Source: Sphaerospermopsis torques-reginae ITEP-024 (GTDB taxonomy: Bacteria; Cyanobacteriota; Cyanobacteriia; Cyanobacteriales; Nostocaceae). Taken from it: DNA of 64,000 nucleotides. A program made the translations under genes and the position numbers. The notes beneath the pieces are model-generated. The model had not been told where the DNA came from. It made no database searches and worked only from the letters and a program-made list of their open reading frames with translations. Below, in pieces: positions 38,023 through 46,807 of this stretch. The first letter of the stretch is position 1. The number at the start of each line of letters is the position of its first letter. The DNA is taken from positions 4,588,001-4,652,000 of the forward strand of contig NZ_CP080598.1 in NCBI RefSeq assembly GCF_019598945.1, written 5' to 3'.

Positions 38023-38610
38023 GTGACTACAGAAAACAACACAGCGGGACTTGATTCCCCCAACCTCATTGATGACAATAGTCTAGATATTGCTCTAGAA
38101 ACCAAATTGGATGTTGATTCAGTCATTATCCAAGTGGAGAAATTAGCAGAGCGACAGAGGCAAATTACCGCCAAAGTCCAAATTCCTCACCCTGTGGAAA
38201 AAGTCTGGAAAATTCTCACAGACTATGAAGCCTTACCTCAATTTATCCCTAATCTCGCCAAAAGTTGTTTGTTAGACCATCCCAATGGAGGTATACGCTT
38301 AGAACAGATAGGATCGCAGCGTTTGCTCAATTTCAAGTTTTGTGCGCGTGTGGTTTTGGATCTAGAAGAAATCTTTCCCAAACTCATCAACTTCCAAATG
38401 GTAGAAGGAGACTTCAAAGGTTTTTCCGGTTGCTGGAGCTTAGAACCTTATACCTTTGGTACAAGTCAATGTACTAACCTCTGCTACACAATTCAAGTTT
38501 GGACAAAACTAACAATGCCAATAGCAATTATTGAAAAACGTCTCAGCAAAGACCTACAACTAAACCTTCTAGCAATTCGCCAAAGAGCTAACGAATTAAG
38601 TAATGCTTAA
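38023..38610 (+). CDS. SRPBCC-family (START/cyclase-like) protein
   Basis: About 195 residues. The SRPBCC fold is clear from residue ~45: ITAKVQIPHPVEKVWKILTDYEALPQFIPN, then a beta-rich middle and a C-terminal helix (LQLNLLAIRQRANEL). Such proteins bind hydrophobic ligands in a cavity; the ligand here is unknown. I prefer the GTG at 38023 because it overlaps the TGA of the kinase remnant as GTGA, a normal coupling signal. The longer TTG start at 37966 would merely translate kinase sequence. It was presumably co-transcribed with that kinase and may have lost its promoter. Confidence 0.8.
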   Translation: MTTENNTAGLDSPNLIDDNSLDIALETKLDVDSVIIQVEKLAERQRQITAKVQIPHPVEKVWKILTDYEALPQFIPNLAKSCLLDHPNGGIRLEQIGSQRLLNFKFCARVVLDLEEIFPKLINFQMVEGDFKGFSGCWSLEPYTFGTSQCTNLCYTIQVWTKLTMPIAIIEKRLSKDLQLNLLAIRQRANELSNA

Positions 38611-38910
38611 TCCAAACCTATGTAGGGAATGCTTTTGAAAGTCTTTTCATGAGGGAATAGGAGTCAGGAGTCAGGAGGAGGTGGGAAAATTTCTTTGCTA
38701 TCTCTCGAAATCCCAAAAAATACACACTTTTTCAGGTATACCCTTGAAAACCCTTGCACTTTTCTCCTCTTTATCAGCAGTTCGACACTTCGACAAGCTC
38801 TGTTACCGCAAGCTCACTGACCACCTGTAACCTTTGTTCTATCTGAGTTTTACATTTATTCAGCAAGCCCTATGTAAAATAATAAGATGACTTAGCTTAA
38901 ATTGAAAAAT

Positions 38911-38940
38911 AGAAAGGAAACTGATAAAATTTCCTTTCTA
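38911..38940 (-). terminator. Terminator of tRNA-Glu
   Basis: Reverse strand: stem GAAAGGAAA / TTTCCTTTC followed by TATTTTTC, about 28 bases past the tRNA 3' end. Confidence 0.65.
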
Positions 38941-38967
38941 CTTTTTTATATTTTATCTTTTTTTTAA

Positions 38968-39040
38968 TACCCCCAAGGGAATTCGAATCCCTGTTACCTC
39001 CGTGAAAGGGAGGTGTCCTAGGCCTCTAGACGATGGGGGC
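38968..39040 (-). tRNA. trnE: tRNA-Glu (TTC)
   Basis: Reverse strand begins GCCCCCATCGTCTAGAGG and ends TTGGGGGTA. The anticodon arm is CCTCCCTTTCACGGAGG with anticodon TTC. The T arm contains GATTCGAATC. In cyanobacteria this tRNA also feeds tetrapyrrole synthesis through glutamyl-tRNA reductase. The stretch 38611-38910 downstream holds an AGTCAGG fragment and no gene. Confidence 0.95.
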
Positions 39041-39420
39041 ATCGCGTTCTTCACTTTTAATAAGTTACTCTATTTCCCAGAGGATGTCAACACCTTTTTC
39101 CAAAAAATTTTTTCCGGCATCGAAAACCGCAAAATTCATGAAATGACAAGGCTTTGGGAGATGGGGAGGTGAGAAGACGAAAAATTACAGATCAAAAAAT
39201 CTTTCATGGTTTTTGGGGTAGGGGTCTGGACGCGATTGCAAATCTACACCATACACGGTCGCCAAATCCTGAAAAAAGACGTACTATGGACAACTAAGCA
39301 TGAAAAAATCTCCTATTTTTTTAAAGATGGGTGTGCAGTTGTACCTGTAAAGTTAATATTTATGATTCTGCACAAAGGTTAATTAACGGATTTTGAAATT
39401 AATCCCTCAAAATCTACAAC
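39041..39420. other. Gap upstream of the antiporter gene
   Basis: It contains TTTTTCCAAAAAATTTTTTCC near 39091 and no gene. The tRNA-Glu and antiporter promoters should lie here; I cannot place boxes reliably. Confidence 0.4.
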
Positions 39421-41349
39421 ATGGAAGCATCTTTTCAAATCACCCTACAGATGGTGTTCACAGTTCTTGCAGGTATCAGCGCCCAAGTGATGGCTGCATA
39501 TTTCAAGCTGCCCAGCATCGTCTTATTACTTTTGTTAGGCATTCTCTTGGGTGCTGATGGCATTGGACTATTGCATCCCCATCTGCTAGGCACTGGACTA
39601 GAAGTAATTGTTTCCCTAGCGACGGCAATTATTTTGTTTGAAGGCGGTCTGAAATTGGATCTGCGGGAAATGGGCAGAGTTTCCGTCAGTTTGCAATTGC
39701 TTGTCACCTTGGGAACGTTGATCACACTGCTTGGTGGGAGTATGGCGGCGCACTGGCTAGGAGAATTTCCCTGGAATATAGCTTTTCTCTATGCTTCCAT
39801 AGTCGTTGTCACAGGTCCGACAGTCATTGGTCCGCTGATTAAACAAATCAACGTAGACCGACAAGTGGCAACGCTGCTGGAAGGGGAAGGAGTTTTAATT
39901 GACCCGGTGGGAGCTATTTTAGCCTACGTTGTTCTAGATACTATTTTGAATGGTGATCCTGACCCCATCAAAGCCATTATGGGTTTAATCTTGCGTTTAA
40001 GTGTAGGCGCAATGATTGGCGGTGTTGGTGGTTTTTTGATGAGTTGGATTTTCAAACGCGCCAATTTTCTCTCTTTTGAACTGAAAAACCTAATTGTGTT
40101 GGCAGGACTGTGGGGTTTGTTTACCTTAGCGCAAACTATTCGCAGTGAGTCAGGAATTATGACTACAGTTGTAGCTGGTGCGGTATTTGCTAACTCATCA
40201 GTTCCTGAAGAACGCCTGTTACGCAGCTTTAAAAATCAATTGACTATTCTCAGTGTTTCTGTACTGTTTATCCTCCTAGCCGCTGATTTATCTATCGCCA
40301 GTGTATTAGCGTTAGGTTGGGGTAGTTTATTCACTGTTTTGGTATTGATGTTTGTGGTTCGCCCGATCAACATTTTATTGTGTACTTGGAACAGTAATCT
40401 CAATTGGCGACAGAAATTGTTTTTAGGTTGGGTTGCGCCCAGAGGCATAGTTTCTGCTTCTGTGGCTTCATTATTTGCCATTTCCCTGACACAACGCGGT
40501 GTTAATGGTGGTGATGCGATAAAAGCTTTGGTGTTCTTGACAATTATCATGACTGTTTTTTGTCAGGGCTTAACAGCCGGTTGGCTGGTGAAGTGGTTAC
40601 GCATTACTTCTAAAGATGCCACTGGGGCGGTGATAGTGGGTTGTAATCCTTTGAGTTTATTGATTGCCAGGTTCTTCCAGGAACGAGGAGAAAGTGTAAT
40701 CATTATTGACACTGACTCCCAATATTTTGCTCAAGCTGAAGCTCAAAATCTGCGCGTGATTGCTAGTAGTGCGCTAGATGCAGAAGTATTGGAAGAAGCT
40801 GGCATTGCTTCAAGGGGTACTTTTTTGGCAATGACTAATAACGGGGAAGTGAATTTTGTGTTAGCACAACGGGCAGCAGAAGAATTTAATCCACCTCGTG
40901 TTTTAGCAGTATTTCCCCGTGATCCCCAAGCTTCTAGCTCACTGAACAGCAGCAATAGTAGAGTTAATCAAGCTTTTGTCTCTGACTTACCGGTGAAAAC
41001 CTGGAATGAATATTTAAATAATGGGCGGGTGAAATTGGGAACAACTACTTTGAATGAGGCTGAATTTTCCAGTCAGCAGGAGCATATACAAGAAAAGATT
41101 CGGACTGGGGTGTTAGTACCGCTATTGATGGAAAGGGAAGAGCGCCTACAGGTAATGTCAGTTAATCAAAGTTGGGAAATAGGCGATCGCATTATTTACC
41201 TGTTGTACGATTCCCGACCAAATCTGTTAAAACGTTTATCTGGTGCTAGTCAATCTACAGCTTTGGCTTTAGAAAAGTTACCAGAAGTGGAAGAAGTACC
41301 CACGGCTAAATTCTCTCAACTGTCTGCTACGGAAGCATCTGGTAATTGA
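39421..41349 (+). CDS. CPA1-type cation/proton antiporter with C-terminal TrkA-N-like domain
   Basis: The 642-residue protein has about 12 membrane segments (residues 1-395). Family motifs are FEGGLKLDL, VVTGPTVIGPL, EGVLIDPVGAILAYV (the ion-binding Asp) and GWVAPRGIVSASVASLFA. Residues ~405-535 form a nucleotide-binding-like TrkA-N/RCK fold (AVIVGCNPLSLLIARFFQERGESVIIIDTD), which in related transporters gates activity in response to ligands. It would exchange Na+ or K+ for H+ across the inner membrane. Synechocystis has NhaS proteins of this class; I cannot say which paralogue this is. The ATG at 39421 is the first in frame. Confidence 0.9.
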   Translation: MEASFQITLQMVFTVLAGISAQVMAAYFKLPSIVLLLLLGILLGADGIGLLHPHLLGTGLEVIVSLATAIILFEGGLKLDLREMGRVSVSLQLLVTLGTLITLLGGSMAAHWLGEFPWNIAFLYASIVVVTGPTVIGPLIKQINVDRQVATLLEGEGVLIDPVGAILAYVVLDTILNGDPDPIKAIMGLILRLSVGAMIGGVGGFLMSWIFKRANFLSFELKNLIVLAGLWGLFTLAQTIRSESGIMTTVVAGAVFANSSVPEERLLRSFKNQLTILSVSVLFILLAADLSIASVLALGWGSLFTVLVLMFVVRPINILLCTWNSNLNWRQKLFLGWVAPRGIVSASVASLFAISLTQRGVNGGDAIKALVFLTIIMTVFCQGLTAGWLVKWLRITSKDATGAVIVGCNPLSLLIARFFQERGESVIIIDTDSQYFAQAEAQNLRVIASSALDAEVLEEAGIASRGTFLAMTNNGEVNFVLAQRAAEEFNPPRVLAVFPRDPQASSSLNSSNSRVNQAFVSDLPVKTWNEYLNNGRVKLGTTTLNEAEFSSQQEHIQEKIRTGVLVPLLMEREERLQVMSVNQSWEIGDRIIYLLYDSRPNLLKRLSGASQSTALALEKLPEVEEVPTAKFSQLSATEASGN

Positions 41350-41453
41350 ACTTTAATAGAACCGACTCACGAGTAGCAAAAACCTGTTACCTGCTTTGGT
41401 TTGAATGTTCCTGTTTTCAATGCCAAAATAGGAAGTTATTATTTGTTAGTGAG

Positions 41454-41948
41454 CTAGTCCTAAGCTGGCGATTTTCTAGACAAAGCTATACTTATGTAGA
41501 CAAAAATCAATTTCTCTTGAGTTAAAAAATCAACTATCTTGATATATAATCCTGGGATATCCAGTATTGAATTAAGACTATTGCCGACGCGAAAACCAAG
41601 CAATGACAGTGGTAGTCTTTTTGAAAATCTTAACTGCCCTTCGGGCGAGGCAAAAGGCAGGGGGCAGGAGGATGGAGAATTTTGAATTAAGAATAAAGCC
41701 TTTTTGACTCGCCCATTTGGGTTTAAGTCCCCCGCCATAATCTGGTGATTTGGCGGTCTATGATTGGAGGTGGGTTGAAAATCCCCTATAATCGGCCTCC
41801 AGCAAAACTGCCTTTCAACTCCTGCCTCCTTTCACACCAGAAAGATCGCGTTGGGCTACAGCGTGCAAGTCTACGGAGGGATAACCGCTCCCATGCTCCC
41901 GTTGAAGTAGAAAGTAAAGTCTAGTTTTGTCTAGGTTTTATATAGCAG
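41454..41948 (+). mobile_element. Internally deleted copy of the tnpB element
   Basis: The left end (CTAGTCCTAAG, then TATACTT.TGTAGACAAA-like sequence) and the right ~98 bp (from TACAGCGTGCAAGTCTACGG to GGTTTTATATAGCAG) match the element at 36599-37930. The tnpB coding region is missing. The middle 41520-41840 is unrelated, with GCCCTTCGGGC and CCCCCGCC stretches. It may be moved in trans, or be a source of guide RNA only. Confidence 0.72.
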
Positions 41949-42005
41949 AGAACCCAATCTCTAAAAATGGCAATATAATTTAAAAGATAAAATCCCTAGT
42001 AAAGC

Positions 42006-42116
42006 ATGGCAGAAATGGCTGTATCTAGCAATGAAAAAAAGCTGATTCTCTCCGGTGTTATAACTGTTACAGCCTTCTGCCTGATTCGACTAGTAAATTG
42101 CAACCGAGCCGAGTGA
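42006..42116 (+). CDS. Possible small single-span membrane protein
   Basis: A 36-codon frame starts at an ATG (MAEMAVSSNEKKLIL...) and contains one hydrophobic stretch (LILSGVITVTAFCLIRLV). It ends 12 bp before the TonB-like gene on the same strand, an operon-like spacing. There is no clear ribosome site and no recognised family. Confidence 0.3.
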   Translation: MAEMAVSSNEKKLILSGVITVTAFCLIRLVNCNRAE

Positions 42117-42128
42117 ACGATAACAGCT

Positions 42129-43547
42129 ATGTCTTACGCTTCCATCCTGAAAAACATACCAGAAATATTCAGCCAACCCACTGGAATAGCAGCTATAGCC
42201 TCTCTTGGTATCCACGGTGCTATTGCTTTGATTGTGCCATTAATGCCTGTTGATTCTGGTCAATCCACAGAACCTAATACCACAAAAGCAGTCGGGTTAA
42301 TGGAGTTGAGTCCGGCTGATCAAAACCGATTGCCTCAAACAGCACCATCCCAGGTGGCTTTACAACCACAACTGCCACAACAACCGGAAATTCCTTTGAT
42401 TAATTTTGGTGAGGAAAAAGTTATTATCCCACCTGTAGAATCAGCTATCCAAGCTCCTTTACCTAGCCAGACTGTACTGCCACCGATCCCTACATCATCG
42501 GCCAACTATAATCTTTCTTACTTGCCCAAAAGGCAGCCTATCCAAAGATTTGCTAGAAACGATTTTAGAACTCAAGTTTCTAATTTCCGCATCAGCAGAA
42601 ATACATTTTCTCCTTCATCCTCTCCTTTTGTGGATGATATAGATGCCAAAATTAAAGAAACCCAAGCACTGAATATCAACCGTTTGCCACAAGTTCAGGC
42701 AGATAATAAATTACCTAGTGAACCGCTAATTAACCCATCTCCTGATGCTATTGATATTGGCTCTACGGCAACACCACAGGGTGTTACTGAACCACAAAAA
42801 ATTCAGTTAGGAGATAACCCAGTTCAAATTGCTGCTAATTCTCCTTCTGATATTGCTGCTGAACCATCTCTACAAGGTAAAGGTCAATTACGGGCAGCAG
42901 CAGCAATCGTGATCCCATCTTCAGCAACTTCCACTCAGCAACAAACCCAAGTAACAACTGGAAGCGAGTTTGATTCTCAAGGTCAGAAACGGGAACAGTT
43001 ATTGGCCAAGCTCGACTCTTATAACACCCTGAGAAAAACGATTCGGGAAGCATACCCCAATGTTAAGGAACAAGCAGTTATCCGTGAAACTATCTCTACA
43101 AATAAACAAGGGATGGAAGGTACTGTTTTGGGTCGATTAGTTGTAGATCCTAATGGTAAGGTCCTAGATATCAAGTTCCAAGATGGATCAGTAGCTCCTG
43201 AACTACAATCCAAAACTAGGGAATTTTTCAACGCTAATCCACCTAAAGGTGAGAAACGCATTAGCTCTTATCCTTTCCAACTCAGATTTACAAATAATGG
43301 CGATAGGAAAATTCCCCAGAAGATTCAACAGTTAAAGCCCTCACCAAGTCCAGAGACTCAAACAGTATCTGATCCACAAATAGACAAAAATCAGTCTAAT
43401 AATCAAGCTGTTGTTATTCCTAATCCATCACCAACATCTGTAGTTAGTGATGATAAACCTGCTTTATCTACTGAATCTGCTCAAAAGTTGATTCAACAGT
43501 TACGTCAAATCAAGGAAACAAGACAAAACTCAAATCAAGAAAATTAA
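42129..43547 (+). CDS. TonB-like protein
   Basis: The 472-residue protein has a membrane segment near residues 17-40 (AAIASLGIHGAIALIVPL) and a long proline/glutamine-rich periplasmic region. Residues ~325-395 resemble a TonB C-terminal domain (GTVLGRLVVDPNGKVLDIKF, PFQLRF). A further disordered tail of ~75 residues is unusual for TonB. TonB couples inner-membrane proton force to outer-membrane receptors; no ExbB/ExbD lies nearby. Some cyanobacterial TonB-like proteins act in septum or cell-wall structure instead, so transport is not certain. Followed by an AGGAGTC array. Confidence 0.6.
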   Translation: MSYASILKNIPEIFSQPTGIAAIASLGIHGAIALIVPLMPVDSGQSTEPNTTKAVGLMELSPADQNRLPQTAPSQVALQPQLPQQPEIPLINFGEEKVIIPPVESAIQAPLPSQTVLPPIPTSSANYNLSYLPKRQPIQRFARNDFRTQVSNFRISRNTFSPSSSPFVDDIDAKIKETQALNINRLPQVQADNKLPSEPLINPSPDAIDIGSTATPQGVTEPQKIQLGDNPVQIAANSPSDIAAEPSLQGKGQLRAAAAIVIPSSATSTQQQTQVTTGSEFDSQGQKREQLLAKLDSYNTLRKTIREAYPNVKEQAVIRETISTNKQGMEGTVLGRLVVDPNGKVLDIKFQDGSVAPELQSKTREFFNANPPKGEKRISSYPFQLRFTNNGDRKIPQKIQQLKPSPSPETQTVSDPQIDKNQSNNQAVVIPNPSPTSVVSDDKPALSTESAQKLIQQLRQIKETRQNSNQEN

Positions 43548-43551
43548 GAAT

Positions 43552-43629
<78 letters not shown>

Positions 43630-43699
43630 AAGAATTAATTTTTACCCTTGCTCCCTGCTCCCTGCTTTCTTCATAACAAGTGTTCAAAAAAAGATGATA

Positions 43700-44047
43700 C
43701 TACCAGCCTGTTTCCGCTTTCTGGAAAACATAAGCGGCCACTTCCAGAATTTCCTGCTCGCTTAATTTGCTCTTGAAGGCGGGCATGGCACTTTTACCGT
43801 TCTGAATTTGATGGATAATGGTTTGAATAGGTTCAGTATCATAATTTTCTAAATATTTTGATAGTGCTGATTTTTGTAAAGTTTTATGTTCAACTAGGAT
43901 ATTAGCGCCTCCTATATGGCAAGAAGCACAGTGATTACTAAAAATGGCGCTGCCTGTAGATGCTTCTGCGGCTAAGGCGGGATCAATGAATTGGAAGTTA
44001 AACAACAGGGCGATCGCCAACAGTAAAATTAATAAAGGTATTCTCAA
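43700..44047 (-). CDS. petJ: Cytochrome c6
   Basis: A signal peptide of 27 residues (ending ALAAEA) sends the protein to the thylakoid lumen. The mature protein has the haem motif CASCH (residues 40-44), axial Met88 in NGKSAMPAF and the c6 ending ETGW. Cytochrome c6 carries electrons from cytochrome b6f to photosystem I or to the terminal oxidase and replaces plastocyanin when copper is low. The start is TTG at 44047, with AGGA 8 bases upstream and the full signal peptide. A c6-like paralogue cannot be excluded. petE lies 280 bp upstream on the same strand. Confidence 0.88.
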   Translation of the reverse strand: MRIPLLILLLAIALLFNFQFIDPALAAEASTGSAIFSNHCASCHIGGANILVEHKTLQKSALSKYLENYDTEPIQTIIHQIQNGKSAMPAFKSKLSEQEILEVAAYVFQKAETGW

Positions 44048-44329
44048 GAGATTTTCCTCGCAACAAGCACATCTCTGATTTTAGATTTTGGATTTTGGAT
44101 TTTGGATTTTAGAATAAATCCGGGAGCTTGTAGCATTTTCAGTTACCGAATAATTTGTATATTATAATACGGCATTTATCCAATAAAATTTATCTTACAA
44201 ACTAAAATTAGCGGTAACTAGCTCATCCCTTTATTCTTTCCCAGGGATCAAACTCGTTACCGCTCCTATTCATTAGTTTGTACCACCTGATGAGCAAAAA
44301 AATCATCTGGTGTTAAATGAGCGAGATTG

Positions 44330-44749
44330 TTAGCTGGCAACAGTTAGTTTACCAACCATACCCGCACCACGGTGAGGTTCGCAGTAGAAGGTGTAATCAC
44401 CAGCTGGTGCATCTGCGGGGATAACTGTTTCCATTTTTTGCCCAGGATTGAGTGCTAATTTTTTGTGAGACAAAGATGCAGCTAAAGCTTTATCCTTAGC
44501 AGGATTTTTTATAGGATCAAAGACAACGTTGTGGGGAGGAACTTTGTTGTTAAACCACACAATTGTGTCACCAGGTTTAACAGTTAACTGCTTAGGCTCA
44601 AATTGCAACAATCCTTTGTCACTACCCAATTTGACGGTGTAGGTTTCAGCAGATGCGGTGGGAGTGAAAACAGCAAAGCTGCTAACAACTAACAGTACAG
44701 TTAAAACAGCTAAAGTCAAGCGTCTCCAACTTGCTGCTATTAATTTCAT
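44330..44749 (-). CDS. petE: Plastocyanin
   Basis: A signal peptide ends at ASA (residue 34). The mature protein carries all four copper ligands: His73 (PPHNVVF), Cys123, His126 and Met131 (YCEPHRGAGMVG). Plastocyanin shuttles electrons from cytochrome b6f to photosystem I in the lumen. The ATG at 44749 has AGGAGAG as ribosome site. A hairpin just after the stop (44279-44317; ACCACCTGATGA / TCATCTGGTG) may end or protect the mRNA. Expression is expected to follow copper, by knowledge of the family. psbV is the next gene upstream on the same strand. Confidence 0.95.
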   Translation of the reverse strand: MKLIAASWRRLTLAVLTVLLVVSSFAVFTPTASAETYTVKLGSDKGLLQFEPKQLTVKPGDTIVWFNNKVPPHNVVFDPIKNPAKDKALAASLSHKKLALNPGQKMETVIPADAPAGDYTFYCEPHRGAGMVGKLTVAS

Positions 44750-45065
44750 GGCTCTCTCCTGAGATATAGTTTTATTTTTCTTTTCTTATGTTAACTACAT
44801 TTAACACCAAATATGACACCCTGTCATAGATAAAAATTTTTTTTAAGAATTAGCGGTTATTAATAGGAAAGTGCAGATTAAAATACAAAGTTCCCAATCC
44901 TGCTTCCAGAGAGCAAAGTCAAGTATAAGCAGTAGGTATAAGTAAACCAAAATGACAGAAATGCTTGAATGCACTCAGGTATCAGGAATAGGAACTGAGA
45001 TTTTTCTACAGTAAGGGCAAAATTGCCCATACTTTTAGAAAGTAAGAAGGCCAATGAGCAGATGT
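44750..45065. other. petE promoter region
   Basis: AT-rich; a GGGCAATTTTGCCC hairpin at 45016-45029 could end the psbV transcript, although it has no long T run. Nothing else is seen. Confidence 0.4.
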
Positions 45066-45557
45066 TTAGTAATGGATCTTACCACCACCCCATCTAATAC
45101 CAACGATTTTTGGCTGGATGAGAATATGAGCAGCGATCGCCTTCAGGTCATCGTCTGTCAAGTTTCTCATTTCTGTAAAGATATCGGCGCTCTTGATACT
45201 AGGATGAATTTCAGAAATCTCGGTTTCACCATCGTAGGTGGTAGGATTCTTCATGTAGTCAACCAACCCTTCAATATTGTCACGTCTGGGTGTAGCTAAA
45301 GCTAAAGCTTCTGGTTCTAATCCTACGTTTTGATTAGTCTTGGTTACACCACCAGCATGACATTGAGCGCAGGTGTCATTAAATAATTTTTTACCTATTG
45401 CCAGTTGCGGTATGCTAATGACAACAGTATCACCCTGTTCGTTCAATTTGACAGTTCTGGTAGCTTGATCTAGTTCCAAAGCTGTTGCACTACCGATGAA
45501 TAATTGAAAACTCAATACAACAGCAGCAACAACAACGCTTATCAGTCTTCTAAACAT
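45066..45557 (-). CDS. psbV: Photosystem II cytochrome c-550
   Basis: A signal peptide ends near ATALEL (residue 26-27). The haem motif CAQCH is at 63-67. The second axial ligand His118 (ISEIHPSIKSADIF) corresponds to His92 of mature PsbV. The C-terminus WGGGKIHY is typical. PsbV is an extrinsic lumenal subunit that stabilises the Mn4CaO5 cluster. The ATG at 45557 has an AAGGGG ribosome site. The order psbV-petE on one strand matches what I recall for other heterocystous cyanobacteria. Confidence 0.96.
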   Translation of the reverse strand: MFRRLISVVVAAVVLSFQLFIGSATALELDQATRTVKLNEQGDTVVISIPQLAIGKKLFNDTCAQCHAGGVTKTNQNVGLEPEALALATPRRDNIEGLVDYMKNPTTYDGETEISEIHPSIKSADIFTEMRNLTDDDLKAIAAHILIQPKIVGIRWGGGKIHY

Positions 45558-45970
45558 ATTTCCCCTTCAAGTTTGTAATGCTCAACACAGCTAAGACACA
45601 AAGATAGTTCCCACAAGCATAGATATAGCAGGTGACAGCGAACAGGTGACAGGTGACAGTGCTAAAAGCCTTTTAGTGTTTAAGTTGTAGCATCTGCTGA
45701 TGTCCTAACTGCCTTGTCAGTTGCTATATTTATCTGATGCTAAAAGTTTGCCGGGTAGAAAACCGACGGGGAGAACTACAACACCCCTGATCCTGTAGCT
45801 AAAAGCTATCAGGATGACTTTGGTAAAATATTCTCGCTATCATTAACATCAGCATGAATCAGTTTACCATTAGGTGCTGATCCTGAGTTTGTCAATCACA
45901 GGGAATTAGAAATAGGAAAGATGCTGACAATTGATACAAATCTTTATAAATAAATTTACAATTTGTAAAG
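45558..45970. other. psbV upstream region with CAGGTGA repeats
   Basis: Three CAGGTGA-type units are at 45634-45659. The rest is unremarkable and must hold the psbV promoter. Confidence 0.45.
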
Positions 45971-46807
45971 TTAACCTTTTCCACCCGTAAAAGTCACACC
46001 TTGAATAAAATAGCGATTGAAAAAAGCATAAATTCCTAAAGCTGGTAAAGTAAACACCATAGAAGCAGCCATAATATAATTCCAATAGCTGATATATTGA
46101 CCTTTAAAGCTATTCAAACCTAGAGGTAAGGTAAACATTTCCGGGTCAAATAAAATTACCAGAGGTAGTATAAAATTATTCCAACTACCCATAAATACAA
46201 AAACCGCCTGTGCTGCTAGTGCTGGTTTTGCTAGGGGTAAAACAATATCTCGGAAAATCTCCCAAGTGCTTAAACCATCAAGTTGTGCAGCTTCTTCTAA
46301 TTCTTGAGGAAAATTAACAAAAAACTGCCGCATCATAAAAATGAAGGTAGCATTTACCATAGTCGGTACAATCATACCTTGATAAGAATTAAGCCAACCC
46401 AATGTTTTTAAAATCAAAAATGTAGGAATGAGAGTAATTTGTGTGGGTACTGCTATAACTGCGATGATTAAGAATAACCAAAAGCGTTTACCAACAAATC
46501 GCAATCTAGATAAAGCATAACCAGCCATTGAATTTAAAATTAAATTGAAAAACGTAACGCTAACAGCAATTATTACACTGTTAAATAACCAGCGCCAAAA
46601 TAGCGGTTCTTGGAGAAAAATTTGCTGATAGTTCTTAAAAGTAAAATTGTGAGGAATAAAATTTAGTTCACCGCTAATAATTTCGGAAAGAGGTTTAAAG
46701 GATGCAGAAAGCGCCCAGAGGAAGGGAATAATGGTGATAAAACCATAAGTTATTAACAACAGATATAACAGGATTTTCAACCAAGGAAAACGAGAAACTT
46801 GATTCAC
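45971..46807 (-). CDS. Carbohydrate ABC transporter permease (MalG family)
   Basis: The 278-residue protein has six membrane segments and the EAA loop for ATPase contact (EEAAQLDGLSTWEIFRDIVLPLAKPAL). The C-terminus FIQGVTFTGGKG is typical of MalG-type permeases (GLTAGAVKG). It starts at GTG 46807, overlapping the TGA of the upstream permease by 4 bp (GTGA). With the adjacent permease and binding protein it forms a sugar importer; the ATPase is not in the window and is probably a shared MsmK-type subunit. Confidence 0.9.
   Translation of the reverse strand: MNQVSRFPWLKILLYLLLITYGFITIIPFLWALSASFKPLSEIISGELNFIPHNFTFKNYQQIFLQEPLFWRWLFNSVIIAVSVTFFNLILNSMAGYALSRLRFVGKRFWLFLIIAVIAVPTQITLIPTFLILKTLGWLNSYQGMIVPTMVNATFIFMMRQFFVNFPQELEEAAQLDGLSTWEIFRDIVLPLAKPALAAQAVFVFMGSWNNFILPLVILFDPEMFTLPLGLNSFKGQYISYWNYIMAASMVFTLPALGIYAFFNRYFIQGVTFTGGKG

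Larger units (their letters stand above)
36027..38026 (+). pseudogene. Histidine kinase remnant broken by a MITE and a tnpB element
   Basis: Three pieces share one reading frame once two insertions are removed. Piece 1 (36027-36153) ends in the ATPase N-box (DRILQELLNN). Piece 2 (36356-36598) carries VTNIGRGIS, the F-box FDKFRRG and G2 GTGLGLALV. Piece 3 (37931-38026) gives the kinase C-terminus ICFTLTLP and ends in TGA that overlaps the GTG of the next gene. Removing 36154-36355 plus one 7-bp duplicate restores LLNNVSKYSE. Removing 1332 bp (36599-37930) also keeps frame. The N-terminal sensor and most of HisKA are gone; a stop precedes piece 1. Confidence 0.8.
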
